From contig NZ_WKJI01000003.1 in assembly GCF_009674685.1 (NCBI RefSeq), forward strand, positions 434,001-498,000: a stretch of DNA of 64,000 bases, given 5' to 3'. This document shows positions 1 through 6,843 of the stretch, piece after piece. Numbering within the stretch: position 1 is the first letter of the stretch; every line of letters starts with the position of its first letter. The notes under the pieces are model-generated. The model worked only from the letters and a program-made list of their open reading frames with translations. It did no database searches and was not told where the DNA came from. The DNA comes from Pedobacter puniceum (GTDB lineage: Bacteria > Bacteroidota > Bacteroidia > Sphingobacteriales > Sphingobacteriaceae). Made by a program: the position numbers and the translations under genes.

Positions 1-69
1 AGAGATGCAAAAGAGTATTTATATTCAGTAAGATGTAACATAAGATTATGGATGCAGTTTAAAAAGAAG

Positions 70-518
70 ATGAAAAAAGTAATTGTTAAAAACTAAGTGC
101 AACTGATTATATTCAATTCATAAGCTTAATTAGGCTTTTTGAAGATGTATTTGAAATGGAGAATTTTGATATACCACCTCAGTCTCATTTAGAAAATCTT
201 TTGGCAACATCAGATTTTCATGTTTTTGTAGCTATGATAGATAATGAGGTTATAGGTGGCTTAACAATTTATACTTTAAAGCAGTACTATGCCACAAAGC
301 CATTGGCATATATATATGATTTAGCTGTTAAAAGCAATTTGCAAAGACAAGGTATAGGTAAACAGTTAATAAGCTTTATAAAAGTGTATTTTAAAAATGA
401 AGGTTATGAAGAAATATTTGTACAGGCCGATAGAGTAGATGATTATGCTTTAGATTTTTATCGTAAAACGTCACCAACCAATGAGGAGGACGTACTACAT
501 TTTTATTATAAATTATAG
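70..518 (+). pseudogene. AAC(3)-I-like GNAT acetyltransferase, N-terminus frameshifted
   Basis: The open part from ATG 156 encodes 120 residues of a GNAT N-acetyltransferase. It resembles the aminoglycoside 3-N-acetyltransferase AAC(3)-I group: YIYDLAV, then the acetyl-CoA loop RQGIGKQL, then FVQAD and a terminal EDVLHF. The family start is missing from this ORF. The frame is open upstream to base 90 and reads KLSATDYIQF but has no start codon. ATG 70 begins MKKVIVKN and stops at 94. Adding one A to the A-run at 88-92 would join both into MKKVIVKKLSATDYIQF, a normal start. So either a one-base deletion has broken the gene or there is a sequencing error in the homopolymer. If translated from ATG 156 it lacks about 29 residues of the first strand and helix. 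Bases 1-96 are open in frame 1 but too short to call. Substrate is unproven. Confidence 0.6.
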
Positions 519-614
519 TTAATCAATATTTAATATTTGAGCATTTGAAATTATTAAAGTAATACTGGATAAGCTAGTAGTACAGGCTATAATACAAAGT
601 GTTTTTTATTTTAC

Positions 615-827
615 ATGAACATAGAAGTATTTAAAACAGACGTTACAACTATAGTAACAGCAAATATTATTGTTAGTGAAATTATTAAGATTTTACCTCA
701 TGCTGTGGTAAATTTTGATTTAGAAGATTGTGATCATATACTTAGAGTAGAAGCTAATGATATTTGTAAAGACGCTATAGTTAAGCTACTCCATCAATTA
801 GATGTGGAGTTTGAAATTTTAGAGTAA
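615..827 (+). CDS. Small conserved-looking hypothetical protein, 70 aa
   Basis: A 70-residue acidic protein with no signal peptide or membrane segment. The alternating hydrophobic pattern (IEVFKTDV..., AVVNFDLEDCDHILRVE, FEILE) suggests a small beta-alpha-beta fold like heavy-metal-associated domains, but the CxxC metal motif is absent. It starts at ATG 615. It stands alone between the broken acetyltransferase and a gene-poor region. Function unknown; the fold suggestion is only pattern-based. Confidence 0.55.
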   Translation: MNIEVFKTDVTTIVTANIIVSEIIKILPHAVVNFDLEDCDHILRVEANDICKDAIVKLLHQLDVEFEILE

Positions 828-1032
828 GAGAATTTTGTATAAATATATAGTTAGATAAGTCAAAATATTTTTTTGATTCTAATTAAAAATACTACTTACA
901 TAAACAACATAATTTAGACAAAGTAAAGCGCAAAATCATTTTATTATTTAATATCCAGAAAGATTTATTGATTTAGTGGATTTAAGTTATAAAAATAATG
1001 TTGATGATGTAGCCGTTAAATTTATTCTCTAA

Positions 1033-1198
1033 TCCTTAATCTTCATCTCCTCCATAATAGTCTGATAAAGTTCTGTTGGTCTTTGGGTACCAATTACATA
1101 AATCATCCATCGCAGTCTGTTAAGCGGATGGCATCTTTATTGCCAGTATAAAATTTAATAAAACCGTTTCTGTATAAATTATATGCAGAGTTATTAAA
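1033..1198 (-). pseudogene. Partial, decayed duplicate of the membrane protein gene at 2162-2644
   Basis: Bases 1040-1198 align by eye with 2166-2325, the last 50 or so codons of the minus-strand membrane protein gene. Long identical blocks include CTTCATCTCCTCCATAAT, TCTTTGGGTACCAAT and TTAAGCGGATGGCATCTTTA. Scattered substitutions and a one-base deletion near 1107 break the frame. No promoter-proximal part of the gene is present, so it is a non-functional fragment. Confidence 0.8.
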
Positions 1199-1218
1199 CA
1201 TTCTAAGACTAAACTATA

Positions 1219-1476
1219 AGAATCCCTTAGGAGTGAAATAAAAATCAAATATCTATCATATTCTCAATACATATTTACCAAATACATTTAATTTTAAACC
1301 TTCTTTTATGTTTCTTGATTTTTTAACCGCAGAGTTCGCAGAGGTCACAAAGCTGGGTTGCTCTGTTAACGATTGATTTAGATTTTTTAGCTCCTGATGC
1401 TAAGAAACAAGTCCGTAGGACTGACATCATTATAGAATTTTCAAGGTAAATAATTCAAGAATCCCATAGGGATGAC
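1219..1476. repeat. Three short hairpin repeats (RxCCC-tA-GGGx type)
   Basis: Three related small palindromes lie at 1221-1234 (AATCCCTTAGGAGT, imperfect), 1411-1421 (GTCCGTAGGAC, 4-bp stem) and 1461-1473 (ATCCCATAGGGAT, 5-bp stem). Two are preceded by AAGAAACAA or TTCAAGA and two followed by TGACAT. They look like copies of one short interspersed hairpin element, of the sort often mobilised by REP-associated tyrosine transposases. No transposase is in the window. Confidence 0.45.
1325..1352. repeat. CGCAGAG-type degenerate repeat
   Basis: A two-unit repeat of the form CCGCAGAG-TT-CGCAGAGG followed by TCACAAAG. Short runs built from (A/C)GCAGAG units are scattered through many bacterial intergenic regions. 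Here it lies inside the decayed stretch between the hairpin repeats and has no visible coding role. Confidence 0.35.
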
Positions 1477-1517
1477 ATAAAATTAAATCTTTAACAAATA
1501 TTACAAATATGAAATAG

Positions 1518-1534
1518 TTACCAATTTTTGGTAA
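1518..1534. promoter_or_regulatory. Inverted repeat upstream of parD, candidate autoregulatory operator
   Basis: TTACCAA-TTT-TTGGTAA is a perfect 7-bp inverted repeat ending 19 bases before the parD ATG. ParD antitoxins usually repress their own operon by binding such palindromes with their ribbon-helix-helix domain. Position and symmetry fit; binding is inferred. Confidence 0.4.
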
Positions 1535-1553
1535 TTTTAATAAAAAATTCAAT

Positions 1554-1802
1554 ATGAAAAATACATCAATATCTCTAGGGGATTATTTTGACCAATTTGT
1601 GAATAGCCAAGTTACAGCCGGTAGATATAAAAATGTTAGTTAAGTGATTAGAGCAGGACTTCGTCTTTTAGAAGACGAAGAAAGTAAGACTGCTGCTTTA
1701 AAAAATGCCATTCAACAAGGATTAAATAGCCCAAGTATAGAAAACTTCGATTTTGATGAACACTTAGCCAAACTTAAATCACAAAGAAATAAGAATGGTT
1801 AA
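1554..1802 (+). pseudogene. parD: ParD-like antitoxin with a nonsense codon
   Basis: ATG 1554 begins a ribbon-helix-helix ParD/CC2985-type antitoxin: TSISLGDYFDQFV, then AGRYKNVS, then VIRAGLRLLEDEE, then an acidic toxin-binding tail ending in KLKSQRNKNG. Codon 30 (1641-1643) is TAA where the family usually has Glu (NVSEVIRAGL), a one-base GAA-to-TAA change. The rest of the frame is undamaged to the stop at 1800-1802 and overlaps parE by 8 bases, as in intact operons. A GTG directly after the stop (1644) could restart a 52-residue C-terminal piece that keeps helix 2 and the toxin-binding part but loses the DNA-contact strand. Confidence 0.75.
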
Positions 1803-2091
1803 GGTAATATTTAGACAAGAAGCCATAAATGATTTAAGCGATATCTGGGAATATACTTTGCGAAAATGTTCAGAAAGGCAAGCAGATTATTGTTATGAAA
1901 CTTTGAGGCTTTCTGGCAGTGAGATTAGTAAAAATCCTAATATAGGAAGGGTTTATAATGAAATAAGTAAGAATTTATTTGGGTTAAAATCTGAAAGACA
2001 TATTATATTTTATCATAAGGCTTCAGATGATAAAATTGAAATTATTAGAATATTACATGAAAGAATGGACTTGAAAAACAGATTGCCATAG
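1795..2091 (+). CDS. parE: ParE/RelE-superfamily toxin
   Basis: A 98-residue RelE/ParE-fold toxin, normal family length. N-terminal VIFRQEAINDLSDIWEYT is the usual strand plus helix; ERHIIFYHKA and IEIIRILHERMDLKNRL are the conserved core strand and C-terminal HxRMD-type segment. ParE members poison DNA gyrase, while RelE members cleave ribosome-bound mRNA; this sequence fits the ParE side better. It overlaps the antitoxin frame by 8 bases. The oddity is that the toxin is fully open while the antitoxin carries a stop codon, so the toxin is silent, weak, or still neutralised by a restart or readthrough product. Confidence 0.85.
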   Translation: MVKVIFRQEAINDLSDIWEYTLRKCSERQADYCYETLRLSGSEISKNPNIGRVYNEISKNLFGLKSERHIIFYHKASDDKIEIIRILHERMDLKNRLP

Positions 2092-2161
2092 TTAGTAAAC
2101 CTTAACTTCTTTAATTTTTTGTGCGAAAGAAAACTATTAAGTCTTCCGCCTTTCCCCATCC

Positions 2162-2644
2162 CTACTTCTTCATCTCCTCCATAATCGCCTGATAAAGTTC
2201 TACGGGTCTTTGGGTACCAATCACATAAATCAAGCCGTCGCGGTCTGTTAAGCGGATGGCATCTTTACCGCCAGCATAAAATTTAATAGAACCGTTTCTG
2301 TGTAAATTATATACGGGGTTATTAAGAAAATACTTGCTGTATTCGCCTTTTTCAACTTTAACAATGCTATTTAAATCTATTTTAACCAATCTGGTGGTCC
2401 ATAAACCATCAATTAAAACAGCTTTGTTGTTTACAATGGTGCGGTAATGAAGTAAAAACAACATCAACACGCTAACGGCTAAAATTCCGCATCCTACTAA
2501 AAGCAATAAATCGCCGTTTTTATCTTTGTTTTCTGTCCAATAGTAAGCCAAGAAACAAAAAATAGCCATCACCAACCTAATGCTTATAAAAGAGTAATCT
2601 CTTCCAAGGTATTGTTTTTCATAAAAAGGGTAATAATGAATCAT
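2162..2644 (-). CDS. Two-helix membrane protein with PH-like C-terminal domain
   Basis: A 160-residue protein with two membrane helices (about residues 22-36 and 46-66) followed by a soluble domain rich in short strands (TIVNNKAVLIDGLWTTRLVKIDL...), resembling the PH-like part of small Bacteroidota membrane proteins. The start ATG overlaps the tilS stop by 4 bases (TCAT on the plus strand), so it is translationally coupled as the second gene of a tilS operon. The C-terminal third has a decayed copy at 1033-1198. No catalytic residues are apparent; function unknown. Confidence 0.7.
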   Translation of the reverse strand: MIHYYPFYEKQYLGRDYSFISIRLVMAIFCFLAYYWTENKDKNGDLLLLVGCGILAVSVLMLFLLHYRTIVNNKAVLIDGLWTTRLVKIDLNSIVKVEKGEYSKYFLNNPVYNLHRNGSIKFYAGGKDAIRLTDRDGLIYVIGTQRPVELYQAIMEEMKK

Positions 2645-3978
2645 GGCTTTATATTCTTTAATTCGAATTTAGTTATTTTTTTAGTATCGGTAGTTATTTT
2701 AAATCTTTCATCTAAACGGTAACCCGCAATCCAAATGATGTTACCGTCAGCATTAACTAAAACCGGAATCAGATGTTTTTGCATAAGCGGTATTTTTAAG
2801 CTGATGAAAAAATCGCTCAACTTCTTAAAGCCTTTCATTCCTAAGGGCCTAAATTTATCTCCCTCTTGCCAAGTTCTTAGCGTTAAAGGATATTTTAATT
2901 TCTCGGTATCAACAAAAGCAGTAGTTTGGCTATTAGAAAAAGTAGTTTCTGTAATTTCTTGGGTGATGATGAAATCCTGAAAATAAAGCATCAAATCATC
3001 TTTATTTAAAATCAGCTCGGTATGTTGCTCTTGCTGTATTTTTTGTAAAAAGATATAAGCTCTATCAATCAATAAAACATAATCTTTACCAAAAAAAGTT
3101 TTGCCACTCTCTTTATCTAAACCCAAAATAACATCAGTAACTGTTGTACTATTAAAACCATAAGGCAATAATAGCTCAGTTAAAATAAAATGTACAGCAG
3201 GTATTTGTTTTAATTTTTGGATGCTGATTTGGTATCCTTTCGGATGTTTCTGAAACAGTTTTTGCTTGTATTCTTGGATACTTGCTTTTAAAAAGGCTTC
3301 CAAATCAGAAAAATAAGCGATGTTTTTTTGAAAAGTATCTTCTAAAGAGGGGTTAATCTCCTTCATCACCGGAATAATCTGATGTCTGATTTTATTTCTG
3401 ATGTATTTGGTAGAGCTGTTAGAACTATCCTCAACAAAATCTAGCTGGTTTGCAGTAATATAAGCATCAATATCCTCACGTTTAAAAAGCATTAAAGGTC
3501 TGATGATATTTTGCCTTTCTGTTTTAATGCCATGTAAACCGGCTATACCCGTACCCCGGGTTAAATTTAAAATAACAGTCTCAATAGCATCATTTTGATG
3601 CTGTGCTACAGCAATTTTCTGATAATTAAAAGTTGATGCAAGCTCCTCAAAAAAGCGGTATCTTAAATCTCGAGCTGCCATTTGGGTGCTTATTTTATGC
3701 TCATCGGCGTAAGCCAAGGTGTTAAAATGGGTATGGTGGAAAGGAACTTCTAAAGTTTTAGCTAATTGAGCTACAAATTGCTCGTCGCGGTCAGATTCTG
3801 CACCTCTCAACTGAAAATTACAATGCGCTATGGCAAAAGAAAAGTTTGCTTGTTTAAATAAATGAGCCATAGCAACAGAGTCTTTACCACCACTAACAGC
3901 TAGCAAAACAGTATCTTTAGGCCCAATTAAGCCTTCGGATTTAATGAAATCCTGAAAAGATTTTAGCTGCCATAACAT
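2641..3978 (-). CDS. tilS: tRNA(Ile)-lysidine synthase
   Basis: TilS attaches lysine to C34 of the tRNA(Ile) CAU anticodon using ATP, changing it to read AUA; it is essential in most bacteria. The N-terminal PP-loop LAVSGGKDSVAMAH, AHCNFQLRGAESDRDE and the HQNDAIETVILNLTRGTG segment are diagnostic. The C-terminal TilS domain includes LRTWQEGDKFRPLGMKGFKKLSDFF. Length (445 aa) is normal for the long form. The ATG at 3978 is preferred over TTG 3981 because a promoter (-7 TAAATTTG) ends only 4 bases upstream, giving a leaderless or nearly leaderless mRNA. It is the first gene of a two-gene operon and divergent from the OstA-like gene. Confidence 0.93.
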   Translation of the reverse strand: MLWQLKSFQDFIKSEGLIGPKDTVLLAVSGGKDSVAMAHLFKQANFSFAIAHCNFQLRGAESDRDEQFVAQLAKTLEVPFHHTHFNTLAYADEHKISTQMAARDLRYRFFEELASTFNYQKIAVAQHQNDAIETVILNLTRGTGIAGLHGIKTERQNIIRPLMLFKREDIDAYITANQLDFVEDSSNSSTKYIRNKIRHQIIPVMKEINPSLEDTFQKNIAYFSDLEAFLKASIQEYKQKLFQKHPKGYQISIQKLKQIPAVHFILTELLLPYGFNSTTVTDVILGLDKESGKTFFGKDYVLLIDRAYIFLQKIQQEQHTELILNKDDLMLYFQDFIITQEITETTFSNSQTTAFVDTEKLKYPLTLRTWQEGDKFRPLGMKGFKKLSDFFISLKIPLMQKHLIPVLVNADGNIIWIAGYRLDERFKITTDTKKITKFELKNIKP

Positions 3979-3982
3979 CAAT

Positions 3983-4012
3983 CAAATTTAACCGTTTAAA
4001 ATCGTTACCAAA
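3983..4012 (-). promoter_or_regulatory. Promoter of tilS, Bacteroidota type
   Basis: On the minus strand, TTTG (4012-4009) is separated by 18 bases from TAAATTTG (3990-3983), an exact fit to the Bacteroidota -33/-7 pattern. The predicted transcription start falls at or within a few bases of the tilS ATG (3978). Confidence 0.65.
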
Positions 4013-4024
4013 AAACTAATTTTG
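3995..4024 (+). promoter_or_regulatory. Promoter of the OstA-like gene
   Basis: TTTA (3995-3998), 18 bases, then TAATTTTG (4017-4024). The -7 box is exact and the -33 box has one mismatch. It interleaves with the tilS promoter on the other strand, so the 50-base gap works as a compact divergent promoter pair. The start codon GTG 4029 lies about where transcription should begin. Confidence 0.55.
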
Positions 4025-4028
4025 CTTT

Positions 4029-6137
4029 GTGAAAAAGTATTCCCTTTTATTGTTTATCCTGGTGTTGGTGCAAATGGTACAGGCACAAAAAATCACTCGT
4101 GTAGAACTGTTACAATCACAGTCCTTTATCGGGATGAAAAGGAACGGACAAAATATTCAGAAAGTTATTAGGCCTGTTTTTCAGCAAGATAATGCTACTT
4201 TAATTTGCGATAGCGCTTATTTCTACATCGAAAAAAATAGCTTTGATGCTTTTGGACATGTGCAAATTAACCAAGCAGATACCGTTAATATTTTTGCCGA
4301 TTTACTGAATTATAACGGTAATACCAAGATGGCGGTGTTAACCAATAATGTAAGAATGGTTGATAGAGGCTCGGTTTTAACCACCAATAATTTAACATAC
4401 AACATGGCCAGTAAGGTTGGTACCTATACCAATGGCGGTAAAATTGTTAACGGAGATAATACTTTAACCAGCACCAATGGTTATTATTTTTCTAGCTCTA
4501 GCGATGCTTATTTTAGATACAATGTAAGGGTTAAAACGCCAGAGGTTTTAATAAAATCTGATACTTTACGCTATAATTCTTTAAGTAAAATTGCCTATTT
4601 CTATGGGCCAACCCATATTTACGGTAAAGACGATACTTTATATACAGAAAACGGGCAGTACAATACCGCTACAGAGCAAGCTGCTTTTGGAAAGAAAAAT
4701 TTATACACCCAAAACTCCAAAAGTTTAAAAGGCGATAGCTTGTTTTACGATGGTAAGGTGGGCTATGGCAGGGCGGTTAAAAATATTCTTTTTGTTGATA
4801 CTGCCCAAAAAGTAGAACTGAGGGGAGATTTAGGAAATTATCTTAAAAAGGATGAAAGTATAACCGTTACGCAAAATGCTTACATCGTTTTTGTAACAGA
4901 AAAAGATTCAGTCTCAAAAGATAGCATCTGGATGTCGGCAGATACCCTTTACAGTAAAGTTTACATGAAAAAGGAACTTTACGCCATACAAAAAGCAAAG
5001 GCTTTGGCCGCACTTGCAGATAGCTTAGCGGCAGATAGTGCTAAAACTAGTTTAGATAGTGCAGGTTTAACTTTGCCTAAGCAAGAAGGTATCAATCAGG
5101 CTGATTCTTTAGCTGCCGATACGCTAAAAGCCAATAGTTTAGTCATTATTGAAGATACACCAAAACAACCAGCTACAGTTAAACCTGTTGAAGAAGAAAA
5201 GACACCTAAACGAAGCAGAAAGCGAAAGAATAAGAGCGATGAGGCGCCCGTACAAGAAACTATTGCGCAAAGTAAACCTCCTGCTGAAGAGAAAAATTTG
5301 ATGCCGCCCAAGGTAGATTCTGTTTTGATAAAAGCCAATTTGCGTAAGCAATTTGTATTAGATAGTATCAGAAAAGATAGCGTTTACGCTTTAGAAAACG
5401 ATACCACAAAAATTAGAGTTGTAAGTGCTTGGCGTAAAGTGAAAGTTTTCAAATCTGATTTACAGGCCAGGTCTGATTCTGCTTTTTTTAGTTACGGAGA
5501 TTCTACTTTGAGAATTTACCAATCGCCAATGGTTTGGGCACAAGGTAGCCAAATTTCTGCCGACACTATGTACTTGCAAATGGTTAATAAGAAAATGGAC
5601 AATATGGACATGATTAGAAATGCCATTGTTGTTAATACCGAAAAAGACTCTACCTATTTTAACCAAGTTGCTGGTAAAACAATGAAAGGTTATTTTGTTA
5701 ACGAAAAGCTAGACCGTGTTTTTGTGGATGGTAATGCCGAGAGTATTTATTTCCCTAAAGATAGTACAGCATATAATAGCATGTCTAGGACACTAGCTGC
5801 CCGTATGCGCATTAATTTTACCAACGATAGCTTGATGTCTATCACTTTTATCAGGAAGCCAGAAATGACTTATTATCCTATAGAAGATGTTACAGAGGAA
5901 CTAAAGACCTTACCAAACTTTAGCTGGAAACCCAAAGACAGACCAAAATCTAAGGATGAAATTATTGCTAAGAAAGTAGTTAAGAAAGCGGCAAGTAAAA
6001 AGCCCACAGCTAAGGCAAGTACAGTTAAACCTAAGGCGAATACTTCATCTAAGCCTAAGGCAGCTCCAACTGTTAAGAAGGAAAATACTCCGCCAGCTAA
6101 GCAAGAAGCACCACCTAAAAAAATAAGCAGTCAATAA
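4029..6137 (+). CDS. OstA-like (LptA/LptD N-domain) envelope protein
   Basis: A 702-residue exported protein. A signal peptide (MKKYSLLLFILVLVQMVQAQ) is followed by a long run of repeated short beta strands such as KSDTLRYNSLSKIAYFYGPTHI and KGDSLFYDGKVGYGRAV, typical of OstA/LptA jellyroll repeats that bind LPS in transport to the outer membrane. A low-complexity segment (about 350-440, with KRSRKRKNKSD) interrupts the repeats, and the C-terminus is a Lys/Pro/Ala-rich tail (about 640-702). The barrel of true LptD is not seen, so it may be a periplasmic LPS-bridge protein rather than the translocon. The start is GTG 4029; no in-frame ATG lies upstream and the signal peptide begins there. It is followed 11 bases later by the RDD gene. 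Confidence 0.75.
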   Translation: MKKYSLLLFILVLVQMVQAQKITRVELLQSQSFIGMKRNGQNIQKVIRPVFQQDNATLICDSAYFYIEKNSFDAFGHVQINQADTVNIFADLLNYNGNTKMAVLTNNVRMVDRGSVLTTNNLTYNMASKVGTYTNGGKIVNGDNTLTSTNGYYFSSSSDAYFRYNVRVKTPEVLIKSDTLRYNSLSKIAYFYGPTHIYGKDDTLYTENGQYNTATEQAAFGKKNLYTQNSKSLKGDSLFYDGKVGYGRAVKNILFVDTAQKVELRGDLGNYLKKDESITVTQNAYIVFVTEKDSVSKDSIWMSADTLYSKVYMKKELYAIQKAKALAALADSLAADSAKTSLDSAGLTLPKQEGINQADSLAADTLKANSLVIIEDTPKQPATVKPVEEEKTPKRSRKRKNKSDEAPVQETIAQSKPPAEEKNLMPPKVDSVLIKANLRKQFVLDSIRKDSVYALENDTTKIRVVSAWRKVKVFKSDLQARSDSAFFSYGDSTLRIYQSPMVWAQGSQISADTMYLQMVNKKMDNMDMIRNAIVVNTEKDSTYFNQVAGKTMKGYFVNEKLDRVFVDGNAESIYFPKDSTAYNSMSRTLAARMRINFTNDSLMSITFIRKPEMTYYPIEDVTEELKTLPNFSWKPKDRPKSKDEIIAKKVVKKAASKKPTAKASTVKPKANTSSKPKAAPTVKKENTPPAKQEAPPKKISSQ

Positions 6138-6148
6138 TTTAAAAGACA

Positions 6149-6757
6149 ATGGAAACCAAAATCTATACCTTGGTGATAAAGGGTAAACCAGAAGGACCTT
6201 TTAGTTTAGAAGAATTAAAAGCTTTGGATGTTAAACCCGATGCTTTCATTAGAAAGCCCGGTATGGATGATTATAAAGAAGCCCATGAGTTTGAAGAGCT
6301 AAGAAGTTTATTTGGATTTAAACAGCAATTTACAGCTCCGCAATACTTCGCCGGCTTTGATTTACGACTTTTAGCTGCCGCCATAGATTGGTTTTTAGTT
6401 TTATTTGTGGTAGCTGTTGCCGAGTTTACTTATATCCTAGCTTTTGATAAGGAAGATGCTGTGCAACTTATCTTATTAGCCAATTTGATAGTGTTACCGC
6501 TCCTGAAGTTTGTTTATCAAATTATTGCAGAAACTAAAACTCAGTTTACCATAGGGAAACGTTTGTTAAATATAAAAGTTACCAACTTAGATGGCTTAAA
6601 ACCATCATTTAACCAGGTATTTATCAGAAATTTTAGTAAAATCATCAGTACTTTAACTCTTTTTATGGGCTATTTATATAGTTTTTTAAATAAGAAGCAG
6701 CAATGTTTACACGATGTTTGGGCTGGCACTTTAGTTATAAAAGAGCGTTTAATTTAA
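6149..6757 (+). CDS. GYF_2-RDD family membrane protein
   Basis: A 202-residue protein. Residues 1-55 form a GYF_2 domain (YTLVIKGKPEGPFSLEEL...AFIRKPGMDDYKEA), a small module thought to bind proline-rich peptides. Residues 65-202 are an RDD domain with three or four membrane helices (FDLRLLAAAIDWFLVLFVV, then IGKRLLNIKV and HDVWAGTLVI). RDD proteins are poorly understood; some act in ion transport. It follows the OstA-like gene by 11 bases and ends in a terminator hairpin, so the pair is one operon. Confidence 0.8.
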   Translation: METKIYTLVIKGKPEGPFSLEELKALDVKPDAFIRKPGMDDYKEAHEFEELRSLFGFKQQFTAPQYFAGFDLRLLAAAIDWFLVLFVVAVAEFTYILAFDKEDAVQLILLANLIVLPLLKFVYQIIAETKTQFTIGKRLLNIKVTNLDGLKPSFNQVFIRNFSKIISTLTLFMGYLYSFLNKKQQCLHDVWAGTLVIKERLI

Positions 6758-6779
6758 AAGCATAAATTTTATGCTTTTT
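6756..6779 (+). terminator. Intrinsic terminator after the OstA-RDD operon
   Basis: An 11-bp stem, AAAAGCATAAA (6756-6766) against TTTATGCTTTT (6768-6778), ending in a short T run. It overlaps the RDD stop codon. Confidence 0.6.
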
Positions 6780-6820
6780 CTAAAACAAATTTTAAAAAGC
6801 AGGCTTTTAATAAAATCCTT

Positions 6821-6828
6821 TATTTTTG
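6821..6828 (+). promoter_or_regulatory. -7 box of the ispG promoter
   Basis: TATTTTTG matches TAnnTTTG and lies 15 bases before ATG 6844. No clear TTTG is seen at the -33 distance. The TTG inside the box opens the reading frame at 6826 but would be untranscribed or at the very mRNA tip, so it is not the start codon. Confidence 0.45.
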
Positions 6829-6843
6829 TTTAAATTTTATTTT

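Larger units (their letters stand above)
828..1553. other. Gene-poor, decayed accessory stretch
   Basis: About 720 bases without an intact gene. It contains a 27-codon open remnant (952-1032, YPERFIDLVDLSYKNN..., no start codon) that I cannot identify, a degraded copy of the C-terminus of the gene at 2162-2644, three short GC-cored hairpin repeats, one CGCAGAG-type repeat, and the inverted repeat ahead of parD. It reads as a graveyard of insertions and duplications. Confidence 0.6.

Noticed and set aside
1-96. Open frame 1 at the window start as the end of a gene
   Set aside because: Only 31 codons, no recognisable similarity, and it merges with the frameshifted acetyltransferase start; cannot be judged without upstream sequence.
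952-1032. 27-codon open stretch as a gene
   Set aside because: No start codon, a stop directly upstream and no recognisable family; kept only as an unidentified remnant.
5096-5351. Minus-strand ORFs inside the OstA-like gene
   Set aside because: They arise opposite the low-complexity Lys/Ala-rich segment; no start context or family similarity.
6826-6843. TTG 6826 as ispG start, adding MFKFYF
   Set aside because: The codon is part of a TAnnTTTG promoter box, and ATG codons follow at 6844 and 6862.
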